Source of the DNA: Planotetraspora phitsanulokensis
Lineage (GTDB): Bacteria > Actinomycetota > Actinomycetes > Streptosporangiales > Streptosporangiaceae
Assembly: GCF_016863295.1 (NCBI RefSeq)
Contig: NZ_BOOP01000018.1
Span: 62,001 to 126,000, forward strand
DNA length: 64,000 bases
Direction of reading: 5' to 3'
Shown one piece after another: positions 16,505 to 25,324 of this stretch. Position 1 is the first letter of the stretch, and every line of letters begins with the position of its first letter. Both the position numbers and the translations under genes were made by a program. The notes under the pieces were generated by a model. It saw only the letters and a program-made list of their open reading frames with translations. It was not told where the DNA came from and searched no databases.

Positions 16505-17290
16505 TTGTCGAACTTTTCTCCCCCGCCACGTCCCGGGCCTCCCCAACGAGCTCGTACGGCTCTCGCCCTGGCGGGTGTCACCACCATCATCGGCCTCGCC
16601 GGCCTGGGCATCGTCCTTGCCCTGTCGTCGAGCGCCGGTGTCGTCCGCGGACAGACGACGCCGGCGGCCGCCCCGGCGTCCTTCGTCGTCCCAGGGCCGG
16701 CCACACCTCCGGAGACCCCGGAAGCCCCGGACGTCCCGGAGGCGACATGGGCGCCCGGCGTGATCGCCGGGGAGGCGCCCGGCGCGCAGGACGCCGCCGA
16801 ACTGCCTCCCGGCGCGGTCAACCTGGCACCGGACGACCCCGCGAGACAGCAGGGCGACCCGGCGAAGCGACGGCGGGGCTCCGGCCATCCCGGTCACGGC
16901 GAGTTCACCCCGAGCCGGACACCCGTCCCGGTGGTGCCCCCGCGCATGCCCGGCAAGAAGCCCGCCCGGCCGACTCCAGCGGCCCCGGCCGCGCCAGGCG
17001 CGGGAGCGCCCCCAGGAGCGTCCCGGGGCGTGGCTCAGGGAGTGACCCAGGCTCCGCCCGGCGCCGCGAGATCGTCGGCACCACGGCCGGTTCCCGGCGA
17101 GCCGGGGCCGCAACCCGGAGCGCCTCAACTCCGGCCAAGCTCGACCGCATCCGGACCGGCCACCGCCGCGCGTCAGCCTGAAGCACCTCAGCCCGGTCCG
17201 AGCCGTCTTCCCGACCCGTGCGCGACCTACCACGACGCCCGCCGCGACTACTGCTATCGCGTCGTCGCCCAACTGACGACCGGCGGCTAG
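16505..17290 (+). CDS. Membrane-anchored proline/alanine-rich protein, function unknown
   Basis: 261 aa from TTG at 16505. A short polar start is followed by one membrane segment (about residues 17-44, with ALALAGVTTIIGLAGLGIVLAL) and a long extracytoplasmic region very rich in Pro, Ala and Gly, ending in a small domain with two cysteines (DPCATYHDARRDYCYRVV). The start is chosen because upstream sequence to 16442 is AT-rich and non-coding in character, with GGAAG at 16490-16494 before the TTG; longer starts exist at 16442 and 16385. The terminal Cys pair may form a disulfide. Confidence 0.65.
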   Translation: MSNFSPPPRPGPPQRARTALALAGVTTIIGLAGLGIVLALSSSAGVVRGQTTPAAAPASFVVPGPATPPETPEAPDVPEATWAPGVIAGEAPGAQDAAELPPGAVNLAPDDPARQQGDPAKRRRGSGHPGHGEFTPSRTPVPVVPPRMPGKKPARPTPAAPAAPGAGAPPGASRGVAQGVTQAPPGAARSSAPRPVPGEPGPQPGAPQLRPSSTASGPATAARQPEAPQPGPSRLPDPCATYHDARRDYCYRVVAQLTTGG

Positions 17291-17316
17291 TTCCCGATAG
17301 TTCCCGAGCGAGCGGG

Positions 17317-18828
17317 TCAGTGCCCGAGCGGTGACAACACGGAGCAGCCGTCCGACGCCTCGGGAGAGACTGCGGGACGCCCGATGGTGGGCATGCCCAG
17401 GCTCACCGCGTTGCCCGTCGCGGGCCGTCCCTGCCGCGCCTCCCAGGCGTCGCCCGCACGGGTACGGCGCACGCCCAGGACCTTGTCGGCCACGAGGTGG
17501 TGGGGCGCGGCGTAGGTGACCTCGACCGTCACCATGTCGCCGGGACGCGCGTCGACGGCGGCCAGGTGCACGAGGCGGCTGTCGGCGGCGCGGCCGGACA
17601 GTCGCCGGGTCGCGTCGTCCTTGCGGCCCTCGCCCTCGGCGACGAGCACCTCGAGCGTGCGGCCCATCTGCTTCTTGTTCTCCTCCCAGGAGATCTCCTC
17701 CTGGAGGGCGACGAGACGCTCGTAGCGCTCCTGGACGACCGCCTTCGGCACCTGGCCGTCCATGGTGGCCGCCGGAGTGCCGGGGCGGATGGAGTACTGG
17801 AACGTGAACGCGTTGGCGAACCGCGACTGCCGCACGATGTCGAGCGTCTGCTGGAAGTCCTCCTCGGTCTCGCCGGGGAAGCCGACGATGATGTCGGTGG
17901 AGATGGCCGCGTCCGGCATGGCGGCGCGGACCCGCTCGATGATCCCGAGGTAGCGGTCCGAGCGGTACGACCGGCGCATGGCCTTCAGCACCCGGTCGGA
18001 GCCCGACTGGAGCGGCATGTGGAGCTGGTGCATGACGTTCGGCGTCTCGGCCATGGCCGCGATCACGTCGTCGGTGAAGGCCGCCGGGTGCGGCGAGGTG
18101 AAGCGGACCCGCTCCAGGCCGTCGACGTCTCCGCACGCCCGCAGCAGCTTCCCGAACGCCAGCCGGTCGCCGAACTCGACGCCGTAGGTGTTGACGTTCT
18201 GCCCGAGCAGGGTGACCTCCAGGACGCCCTGGTCGACCAGCGTGCGGATCTCGCCGAGCACGTCGCCGGGGCGGCGGTCCTTCTCCTTGCCCCGCAGCGA
18301 CGGCACGATGCAGAAGGTGCAGGTGTTGTTGCAGCCGACCGAGATCGCCACCCAGGCGGCGTAGGGCGACTCCCGCTTGGTCGGCAGCGTGGAGGGGAAG
18401 GTCTCCAGGGACTCCTTGATCTCGACCTGGGCCTCTTCGGCGATGCGGGCCCGCTCCAGCAGCACCGGAAGCGAGCCGATGTTGTGCGTGCCGAAGACCA
18501 CGTCGACCCAGGGCGCCCTGCGGACGATCTCGCCCTGGTCCTTCTGCGCGAGGCATCCGCCGACGGCGATCTGCATGCCCTCGCGGGCCATCTTGATCGG
18601 CCTCAGGTGACCGAGGTTTCCGTAGAGCCTGTTGTCGGCGTTCTCACGCACGGCGCAGGTGTTGAACACGACCACGTCCGCCGTCTCGCCGTCGGGGGCG
18701 CGGACGTACCCGGCGTCCTCCAGCATCCCGGCCAGTCGCTCGGAGTCGTGCACGTTCATCTGGCAGCCGTAGGTCCGCACCTCGTACGTCCGGGTCGCGC
18801 CCTCGGGGCCCTGAGTGGTCACAGTCAT
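17317..18828 (-). CDS. miaB: tRNA-2-methylthio-N6-dimethylallyladenosine synthase
   Basis: Radical-SAM methylthiotransferase converting i6A37 to ms2i6A37 in tRNA, acting after MiaA. The 503-aa protein has the N-terminal auxiliary-cluster cysteines ([18 protein letters not shown], about residues 22, 58, 92), the radical-SAM CNNTCTFC motif (cysteines near 166, 170, 173), and a C-terminal TRAM domain. A C-terminal extension of about 40 residues follows TRAM. It is followed (in transcription) by nothing close; upstream on the opposite strand lies the gluABCD operon, the classic actinobacterial miaB-glu neighbourhood. Confidence 0.95.
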   Translation of the reverse strand: MTVTTQGPEGATRTYEVRTYGCQMNVHDSERLAGMLEDAGYVRAPDGETADVVVFNTCAVRENADNRLYGNLGHLRPIKMAREGMQIAVGGCLAQKDQGEIVRRAPWVDVVFGTHNIGSLPVLLERARIAEEAQVEIKESLETFPSTLPTKRESPYAAWVAISVGCNNTCTFCIVPSLRGKEKDRRPGDVLGEIRTLVDQGVLEVTLLGQNVNTYGVEFGDRLAFGKLLRACGDVDGLERVRFTSPHPAAFTDDVIAAMAETPNVMHQLHMPLQSGSDRVLKAMRRSYRSDRYLGIIERVRAAMPDAAISTDIIVGFPGETEEDFQQTLDIVRQSRFANAFTFQYSIRPGTPAATMDGQVPKAVVQERYERLVALQEEISWEENKKQMGRTLEVLVAEGEGRKDDATRRLSGRAADSRLVHLAAVDARPGDMVTVEVTYAAPHHLVADKVLGVRRTRAGDAWEARQGRPATGNAVSLGMPTIGRPAVSPEASDGCSVLSPLGH

Positions 18829-19130
18829 CGCAGTACAAGGTTAGGCTCTCCCCCGCCCATCCCGTACGGGAGGCGAAGCCCGCCCCGCTGAACGGTTCCT
18901 GAGCGGTGGCCGCAAGTCCGATGTGGGCGGCCCGAAATCCCCGGTTCCCCGCATGGGAACGGTCCTGACAAGCGCCGCGGCACCTCGGGGGCCGCCCGTC
19001 GCCCCGCCCGGCCCCACCCCGTCAGCCGCGAGGACAACCGCCCGGATCCCCCGCAAGTGCGCTGGCTGTGATCGGATCGGTACCGAGGGATTAGTGACTT
19101 GGCGATATTTACGCCCCTACGTTGTTGACC
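18829..19130. promoter_or_regulatory. Divergent promoter region between miaB and gluA
   Basis: 302 bases holding no gene. Near the gluA end, TACGTT at 19118-19123 is a candidate -10 element, with GTGACT at 19094-19099 as a weak -35 at an 18-bp spacing. Transcription would begin at about 19130-19131, exactly at the gluA ATG, so the mRNA would be leaderless; no ribosome site is visible. A short inverted repeat (GTTCCC, five bases, GGGAAC) lies near 18940-18965, and a CGGTACCG palindrome near 19078. Confidence 0.4.
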
Positions 19131-19886
19131 ATGACCGAGGCCGGTGGCTCTTCCCCTCTAGTCAAGCTTGAGGCAGTGAACAAACACTTCGGCACCTTGC
19201 ATGTGCTGAGGGACATCGAGCTGAGCGTGGCGCGCGGCGAGGTCGTCGTCGTGATCGGCCCCTCGGGCGGCGGCAAGTCGACCTTATGCAGGGTGATCAA
19301 CCGGCTTGAGACGATCGACTCGGGCGGCATCACGTTCGACGGGCAGGCGCTCCCCGCGGAGGGCAAGGCCCTCGCGAAGCTGAGGTCCGAGGTCGGCATG
19401 GTGTTCCAGTCGTTCAACCTCTTCTCCCACAAGACGATCCTCGAGAACGTCACCCTCGGCCCGATCAAGGTCCGGGGCATCGCCCGGCAGCAGGCCGAGC
19501 AGCGCGGCCTCGAACTGCTCGAGCGGGTCGGCATCGCCTCGCAGGCCGCCAAGTACCCGGCGCAGCTGTCCGGCGGTCAGCAGCAGCGCGTCGCCATCGC
19601 CCGGGCGCTCGCGATGGACCCCAAGATGATCCTCTTCGACGAGCCCACGTCGGCGCTCGACCCCGAGATGGTCCAGGAGGTCCTGGACGTCATGGTCGGC
19701 CTCGCGAGCGACGGCATGACGATGCTCGTCGTCACCCACGAGATGGGCTTCGCCCGGCGGGCCGCCGACCGGGTCGTCTTCATGGCCGACGGCCAGATCG
19801 TCGAGGAGAGCGCGCCCGAAGAGTTCTTCACCCAGCCCAAGTCAGACCGGGCCAGGGACTTCCTGTCCAAGATCCTTACGCACTGA
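19131..19886 (+). CDS. gluA: Amino-acid (glutamate-type) ABC transporter ATP-binding protein
   Basis: 252-aa polar-amino-acid ABC ATPase. It has Walker [10 protein letters not shown], the Q-loop ([10 protein letters not shown]), the signature LSGGQQQR, Walker [13 protein letters not shown] and the switch His (VTHEMGF). The E-M-G-F-A-R-R segment after the switch is typical of GlnQ/GluA. First gene of gluA-gluB-gluC-gluD, an actinobacterial cassette for glutamate uptake that normally neighbours miaB, as here. The start ATG at 19131 lies at the predicted transcription start; no ribosome site is seen. Confidence 0.93.
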   Translation: MTEAGGSSPLVKLEAVNKHFGTLHVLRDIELSVARGEVVVVIGPSGGGKSTLCRVINRLETIDSGGITFDGQALPAEGKALAKLRSEVGMVFQSFNLFSHKTILENVTLGPIKVRGIARQQAEQRGLELLERVGIASQAAKYPAQLSGGQQQRVAIARALAMDPKMILFDEPTSALDPEMVQEVLDVMVGLASDGMTMLVVTHEMGFARRAADRVVFMADGQIVEESAPEEFFTQPKSDRARDFLSKILTH

Positions 19887-19941
19887 CCACATATGTGTCG
19901 GCCCTGAACGGCCAGGCGCAGGGAAGAGATGAGGGGAAGGT

Positions 19942-20814
19942 ATGCGACTACGCCGAATCGGGGCGGTGCTCGCCGTCACGGCCATGTCCGCGAGCCTTGC
20001 GGCGTGCGGAGGTGACAAGACGTACGCCACCGTCGCCGAGAAGGTCAAGGACGGCAAGACGGTGGTCGTCGGCACCAAGTGGGACCAGCCGAACCTGGGT
20101 CTGAAGAAGGGTGCCGAGCCGGAGGGCTACGACGTCGACGTCGCCAAGTACGTCATCAAGGAGCTCGCCGGAGGCGCCGACGACGTCGACATCACCTGGA
20201 AGGAGTCGGCCTCCTCCAACCGTGAGGCGTTCCTCGCCAACGGCACGGTCGACATCATCTTCGCGAGCTACTCCATCACCGACAGCCGCAAGGAGAAGGT
20301 CACCTTCGGCGGGCCCTACGTCGTGGCGCACCAGGACGTGATGGTCCGCGGTGACGACACCGCCATCACCAAGCCCACCGACCTGGCCGGCAAGCGGATC
20401 TGCCAGGCCGCGGGCTCCAACTCCTACAAGCGGATCACCGACCCGCCGCCGGACGGCGAGCTCGACCTCGACGCCCAGCTCGTGGGCGCCGCGAACTACT
20501 CCGAGTGCGTGGCCAAGCTCACCGGCAACAACCTGGACGCGGTCACGACCGACGACCTGATCCTGGCCGGGTTCGCCACCCAGGCCGCGGAGCAGGGCGG
20601 CGGCAACTTCAAGATCCTCGGCCAGCCGTTCACCGACGAGAAGTACGGCGTGGGCCTCAAGAAGGGCGACACCGCGACCTGTGAGGCCGTCAACAAGGCC
20701 ATCACCAAGATGTACTCGGACGGCACCGCGCAGCAGCTGTTCACCAAGTGGTTCGGCAAGGCTCAGGGTCTGACGGCCCCGACCAGTGCCCCCACATTCG
20801 AGCCCTGCGCCTGA
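19942..20814 (+). CDS. gluB: Glutamate-type substrate-binding lipoprotein
   Basis: 290 aa. The signal peptide ends with the lipobox L-A-A-C (Cys near residue 22), so the mature protein is a lipid-anchored extracellular binding protein. The periplasmic-binding fold is recognisable from the EGYDVDVAKYVIKEL start, the YSITDSRKEKVTFGGPYV segment and the CVAKLTGNNLDAVTTDD segment, as in GluB. The ATG at 19942 follows GGGGAAGG. A 13-bp hairpin follows the gene, probably permitting excess binding protein relative to the permeases. Confidence 0.93.
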   Translation: MRLRRIGAVLAVTAMSASLAACGGDKTYATVAEKVKDGKTVVVGTKWDQPNLGLKKGAEPEGYDVDVAKYVIKELAGGADDVDITWKESASSNREAFLANGTVDIIFASYSITDSRKEKVTFGGPYVVAHQDVMVRGDDTAITKPTDLAGKRICQAAGSNSYKRITDPPPDGELDLDAQLVGAANYSECVAKLTGNNLDAVTTDDLILAGFATQAAEQGGGNFKILGQPFTDEKYGVGLKKGDTATCEAVNKAITKMYSDGTAQQLFTKWFGKAQGLTAPTSAPTFEPCA

Positions 20815-20828
20815 GCACGTCGCCTCAT

Positions 20829-20857
20829 GGCGGCCGGTGACCCGGTCACCGGCCGCC
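20829..20857 (+). terminator. 13-bp perfect hairpin between gluB and gluC
   Basis: Stem GGCGGCCGGTGAC / GTCACCGGCCGCC with a CCG loop, 15 bases after the gluB stop and 22 bases before gluC. It is either a partial terminator or an mRNA-stabilising structure. Confidence 0.75.
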
Positions 20858-20879
20858 GCCGTACCCGTGGTGGAGCACG

Positions 20880-21548
20880 ATGGATGATCTGATCGAATAC
20901 GCGCCCGACCTGGCCGCGGGCTTCCTGGTGAACGTGAAGATCGCCCTCGTGTGCGCGGTGATCTCCCTGGTCCTCGGCACGGTCCTCGTGTCGTTCCGGG
21001 TCTCGCCGACGCCGGTCCTGCGCGCCGCCGGAACCGTCTACGTCAACGTCGTGCGGAACACGCCGCTGACGCTGGTGCTGGCCTTCTCGGCACTCGGCCT
21101 GAGCGACACCATCGGGCTCACCTTCTCCGACGAGCCCTCGACCAACGGGTTCTGGCTGGTGGTCCTGGGCCTGTCCGCCTATACCGCGACCTTCGTCGGG
21201 GAGGCGCTGCGCTCCGGCATCAACACCGTGCCGCTGGGGCAGGCCGAGGCGGCACGCGCGATCGGGCTGACCTTCCTGCAGTCGCTGCGGCTGATCATCC
21301 TGCCGCAGGCCTTCCGGGCGGTCGTCGCCCCCCTCGGCAGCGTGATGATCGCGATGATCAAGAACACCACGGTGGCCCTCGCGGCCGGTTATCTCGCGGA
21401 CTCCGCGTTCGTGATGAAGGACACCTTCGACGACACCGGGGTGTCGATCCCCATCTTCATCGGGCTCGTCCTGGCCTTCATGGCCGTCACCCTCCCGGTC
21501 GGCTTCTTCACCGGCTGGCTGTCGCGTCGCCTGGCGGTGGTCCGATGA
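20880..21548 (+). CDS. gluC: Glutamate-type ABC transporter permease
   Basis: 222-aa inner-membrane permease with about five membrane segments. The EAA-loop sequence is present (GQAEAARAIGLTFLQSLRLIILPQAFR), which docks the ATPase. An N-terminal VNVKIALVCAVISL segment fits the His/Glu/Gln permease family. Its stop overlaps the start of gluD (ATGA), so the two permeases are co-translated and likely form a heterodimer. Confidence 0.92.
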   Translation: MDDLIEYAPDLAAGFLVNVKIALVCAVISLVLGTVLVSFRVSPTPVLRAAGTVYVNVVRNTPLTLVLAFSALGLSDTIGLTFSDEPSTNGFWLVVLGLSAYTATFVGEALRSGINTVPLGQAEAARAIGLTFLQSLRLIILPQAFRAVVAPLGSVMIAMIKNTTVALAAGYLADSAFVMKDTFDDTGVSIPIFIGLVLAFMAVTLPVGFFTGWLSRRLAVVR

Positions 21549-22426
21549 GCTCGACTGTCCTTTTCGACGCGCCCGGCCCGCGCGCGCGGCTGCGCAACAA
21601 CGCGCTGACCCTGGTCGCCGTCATCGCGCTCGCCGCGGTGGCCTACTTCGTCTACGTCAAGTTCGACCAGAAGGGCCAGTGGCAGGGCAAGATCTGGAAG
21701 CCGTTCACCGAGGCCACGACCTGGACCGAGTTCATCATCCCGGGTCTGCTCGGCACGTTGGAGGCCGCCGGTCTCGGCGCCGTGTGCGCACTGGCCTTCG
21801 GTGCGGTCTTCGGCCTCGCGAGGCTCTCCGACCATCGCTGGATCAGGATTCCGGCCGGCACGGTCGTCGAGACCTTCCGCGCGATCCCGCTGCTGCTGCT
21901 GATCTTCTTCCTCGCCTATCTGGCGCCCAGTGTCCTCGGCAGCGGCGACTACACCCTCCCGGCCCTGGTGCTGGGCCTGACCCTCTACAACGGGTCGGTT
22001 CTCGCCGAGGTCGTCCGGGCCGGCGTCCTGGCCGTGCCGAGGGGGCAGTCGGAGGCGGCGTACGCCATCGGGCTCCGCAAGGGCGGGGTGATGCGGCTGG
22101 TCCTGCTCCCCCAGGCCGTGACGGCGATGATGCCGGCCATCGTGAGCCAGTTGGTCGTCCTGCTCAAGGACACCGCGCTCGGCTACATCATCGCGTACGT
22201 GGACCTGCTGAACTACGGCTTCAAGATCATCCCAGCGGTCTTCTTCGGCTCTCTCGTGCCCGCGGCCATTGTCATCGGCGTCATCTACATCGGCCTCAAC
22301 ATGGCGCTCAGCGCCCTGGCCACCTGGCTGGAGAAGCGCAGCAGGCGCAGCCGGAAGACCGGCGCCAAGCCGATCGCCGCACCTGGAGTCATCGGGATGG
22401 GCGCCGGAGCCGGCCTGCCCCAATGA
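21545..22426 (+). CDS. gluD: Glutamate-type ABC transporter permease
   Basis: 293-aa permease with a longer N terminus than GluC. Membrane segments surround the EAA loop (GQSEAAYAIGLRKGGVMRLVLLPQA). The TVVETFRAIPLLLLIFFLAY segment matches GluD-type proteins. It starts inside the gluC stop codon region (4-bp overlap). The C-terminal tail (last 30 residues) is basic then glycine-rich and probably cytoplasmic. It partners GluC in glutamate import. Confidence 0.92.
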   Translation: MSSTVLFDAPGPRARLRNNALTLVAVIALAAVAYFVYVKFDQKGQWQGKIWKPFTEATTWTEFIIPGLLGTLEAAGLGAVCALAFGAVFGLARLSDHRWIRIPAGTVVETFRAIPLLLLIFFLAYLAPSVLGSGDYTLPALVLGLTLYNGSVLAEVVRAGVLAVPRGQSEAAYAIGLRKGGVMRLVLLPQAVTAMMPAIVSQLVVLLKDTALGYIIAYVDLLNYGFKIIPAVFFGSLVPAAIVIGVIYIGLNMALSALATWLEKRSRRSRKTGAKPIAAPGVIGMGAGAGLPQ

Positions 22427-22527
22427 AGCGACGCAGTGATCGGGTGGGACGGACCGCACCTCTCCATTAGAGGAACTTGCCGTGTCGCTGGTTGGCGCCT
22501 GCCGTACGGGACCTCGATATTGAGCAG

Positions 22528-23304
22528 GTGTGGCGTGGCGTCAGCCTGGTGAACTGCCTGGTGGCCGTGTTTCTCGCAGGGTTTCTCACCGGGAGTCTCA
22601 CCGGATGCGGGATCGGCGGCGGCCCCCTGGTCATCGGCGTGCGCCAGGGAGAGCCGGGACTGGTGACCCGGCTCCCGGACGGAAGGTACTCCGGCTTCGA
22701 CATCGCCGTCGCGACCTACGTCGCCCGTGAGCTCGGATATCGCGACGACCAGATCAGCTACACCTACGATCCCGCCCAGGCCGACATCGTGATCGGCCCA
22801 CAGGGTCCCGGCCCCACGGCGGGTCCGTATCTCGTGACGAGCACCGACATCCTCGTCCGCGCCGGCGACCTGTCGATCAACGGTGCCGGGGACCTCTCCC
22901 GCAAGCGGGTGTGCGCCACCCGGGCGTCGGCCAAGCCGCTCGTCGCCCGTTTCGGCACGAAATGGCGGGACGTCTTCCTCGCCCAGGCCAACGTCCCGGC
23001 GGCCTGCGCGCCTCTGCTCGCCGACGGCAGGACCGACGCCATCGTGGCCGACGCCCCCGTGCTGGCCGGTCTGGTGGCCCAGTACCCGGGCCGGTTCCGG
23101 TTCAGCGGAAGGCCGCTGACCGCCCAGCGGTACGGCATCGCCACCGGGTCAGTCGCCCTCCGCGACCAGGTCGACGACGCGTTGCGCCACATGTTCGACG
23201 ACGGCACCTGGAAACAGGCGGTCATCGACTATCTCGGCGTCCTGGCCACCCGATACACCGCTCCCCCTGCCCTTGAATCTCCCTCCGCTCCCGAAAAGGG
23301 ATAA
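22528..23304 (+). CDS. Orphan amino-acid-type substrate-binding lipoprotein
   Basis: 258 aa if started at the GTG at 22528. The signal peptide (CLVAVFLAGFLTGSLTGC) ends in a lipobox L-T-G-C. The mature fold resembles a polar amino-acid binding protein: the YSGFDIAVATYVARELGY segment aligns with GluB, but it lacks GluB-like downstream residues and has its own cysteine pair (VCATRAS and PAACAP). It follows gluD by about 100 bp on the same strand, so it may be a second substrate receptor for the same permease or a sensor. Starts at 22477 (TTG) and 22552 (GTG) are alternatives. Confidence 0.75.
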   Translation: MWRGVSLVNCLVAVFLAGFLTGSLTGCGIGGGPLVIGVRQGEPGLVTRLPDGRYSGFDIAVATYVARELGYRDDQISYTYDPAQADIVIGPQGPGPTAGPYLVTSTDILVRAGDLSINGAGDLSRKRVCATRASAKPLVARFGTKWRDVFLAQANVPAACAPLLADGRTDAIVADAPVLAGLVAQYPGRFRFSGRPLTAQRYGIATGSVALRDQVDDALRHMFDDGTWKQAVIDYLGVLATRYTAPPALESPSAPEKG

Positions 23305-23343
23305 CCGGCCTCGCGTGGACCCGGTTTCCGGCAGGATGCGGTC

Positions 23344-25257
23344 ATGCCCCCCGAGTCCCAGGCGCCCTTCGCTCCCTGGCAGTCACCGATCTCCACGACC
23401 GACGTCGCCCGTTCCGGTCTGGGTCTCGGCTTCCCCACGGTCCTGGGCGAGGAGGTCTGGTGGGAGGAGAGCAGGCCCGCCGAGGGCGGACGGCGCACGG
23501 TCGTGCACCGCGCCGCCGACGGAACACGCAGGGAGTTGCTCGCCGCGCCGTGGGACGCGCGCACCCGCGTGCACGAGTACGGCGGGCGTTCCTACGCCGT
23601 CGTCCCGGGCCGCGGCATCGTCTTCACCCACCATGCCGACCAGCGGCTCTATTTCCTGGAGGAGGGCGCCGAGCCCCGCGCCCTGACCCCCGAGCCCGAA
23701 CTGCCGACCGGCCTGCGCTACGCCGACCTGCTGGTCCACGAGTTCCCCCACGGAACCGAGGTGTGGTGCGTCCAGGAGCGGCATCATCCGGACGCCAAGG
23801 TCAGCCGCTCGATCGTGTCCGTCGCGCTGCCACCGGCCGCTCAGCCGGACGCGGTGCCGGACGGCAGGCCCTCCGCGATCGTCGAACGGGCGAGCGGCAG
23901 CGACTTCTACGCCTCCCCCACGATCTCCCCCGACGGGGAACACGTCGCCTACATCTGCTGGAACCACCCGCGCATGCCGTGGGTCGGCACCGAGCTGCGT
24001 ATCACCAGCGTCGCCGACGGCCGGTCGTGGACCATCAAGGGCGGCGTCACCGAGTCGGTACTGGCCCCGCGGTGGCGCGACGACCGCAATCTGTACCTGA
24101 TCTCCGACTGGTCGGGTTGGTGGAACCTCTACCAGATCGGCATCTTCGGCACCTCGCCGCTGGCCCTGTTCCCCGCCGAGGAGGAGTTCGCGGGGCCGCT
24201 GTGGCAACTCGGCGGTCTGCCGTACCTCGTGCTGGAGGACGGACGGCTCGCCGTCGTCCACGGGCGGGGAGACCTGCGCCTGGGCGTCCTCGACCCCCAC
24301 ACCGGTGTCCTCACCGACGTCGACGTGCCCTACCAGGGGTGGATGCCCGCGTTCAGCGCCGACGGCACGGTCCTCGCGGGGATCGCGTACGGCCCGGACA
24401 CGCCTCGTTCGGTCGTCCGGATCGACATGGTGACCGGCAGGGTCGAGGGACTGCGCCGCGACATCCCCGAACTGCCCGATGTCGCCTACCTGCCCCGCCC
24501 ACGGGCCGTCGAGATCGAGGGCGGTCTCGGCCGCCGCGTCCACGGCCACCTCTACCCGCCGGCCAATCCGGGCCACACCGCGGACGGGCCCTCGCCGTAC
24601 GTCGTCTTCGTGCACGGCGGGCCGACGGCGCACGCGACCACCGCGCTGAGCCTGGACAAGGCGTTCTTCACCAGCCGCGGCATCGGGGTGCTGGACGTCA
24701 ACTACGGCGGCTCCACCGGGTACGGCAGGGCCTACCGTGAGCGGCTGCGCGGCCAGTGGGGCATCGCCGACGTCGAGGACACCGTCGCGGCGGCCAGGTG
24801 GCTCGCGTCCGAGGGTCTCGCCGACCCCGCGCGCATCGCCATCCGCGGTGAGAGCGCCGGAGGCTGGACGGTCATGGCGGCCTGCTGCGCCTCCGGCGTC
24901 TTCGCGGGAGGGGTCTCGGTCGCGGGCGTCAGCGCCCTCGGGCCGTTCGTGGACGCCACGCACGACTTCGAGTCCCGTTACGTGGAATGGCTGGTCGGAC
25001 CGGAGTCCCTGTACGGCTCCCGCGAGCCGTTGTCCCGCGCCGACGAGGTCGCCTGCCCGATGCTGCTCATGCAGGGGCTCGCCGACCCGGTCGTGCCGCC
25101 GTCCCAGTCGCAGGCCTTCGCCGACCGCCTCACCGCCCGCGACATCCCCTGCACCTATCTCACCTTCGAAGGCGAGGCTCACGGGTTCCGCCGGCTGGAG
25201 ACCAGGACCGCCGCTCTGGCCGCCGAGTTGTCGTTCTACCTGCAGATCTTCCAGTAG
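23344..25257 (+). CDS. S9-family (prolyl-oligopeptidase-type) serine peptidase
   Basis: 637-aa cytoplasmic enzyme with no signal peptide. An N-terminal beta-propeller (about residues 40-400) precedes an alpha/beta-hydrolase domain. Ser504 sits in GESAGG, Asp581 in ADPVVPPSQ and His613 in EAHGFRR, forming the catalytic triad. The HGGPT oxyanion-hole motif is near residue 428. It probably cleaves short peptides (dipeptidyl or acylaminoacyl type). It starts 39 bp after the orphan binding protein on the same strand. Confidence 0.9.
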   Translation: MPPESQAPFAPWQSPISTTDVARSGLGLGFPTVLGEEVWWEESRPAEGGRRTVVHRAADGTRRELLAAPWDARTRVHEYGGRSYAVVPGRGIVFTHHADQRLYFLEEGAEPRALTPEPELPTGLRYADLLVHEFPHGTEVWCVQERHHPDAKVSRSIVSVALPPAAQPDAVPDGRPSAIVERASGSDFYASPTISPDGEHVAYICWNHPRMPWVGTELRITSVADGRSWTIKGGVTESVLAPRWRDDRNLYLISDWSGWWNLYQIGIFGTSPLALFPAEEEFAGPLWQLGGLPYLVLEDGRLAVVHGRGDLRLGVLDPHTGVLTDVDVPYQGWMPAFSADGTVLAGIAYGPDTPRSVVRIDMVTGRVEGLRRDIPELPDVAYLPRPRAVEIEGGLGRRVHGHLYPPANPGHTADGPSPYVVFVHGGPTAHATTALSLDKAFFTSRGIGVLDVNYGGSTGYGRAYRERLRGQWGIADVEDTVAAARWLASEGLADPARIAIRGESAGGWTVMAACCASGVFAGGVSVAGVSALGPFVDATHDFESRYVEWLVGPESLYGSREPLSRADEVACPMLLMQGLADPVVPPSQSQAFADRLTARDIPCTYLTFEGEAHGFRRLETRTAALAAELSFYLQIFQ

Positions 25258-25324
25258 ACCGGCTGTCGGGGGGCTTCGGGGGCTTCGGGCCGGGATTTCA
25301 CGAGCTCCCGGGGGCTTCGAGGGG

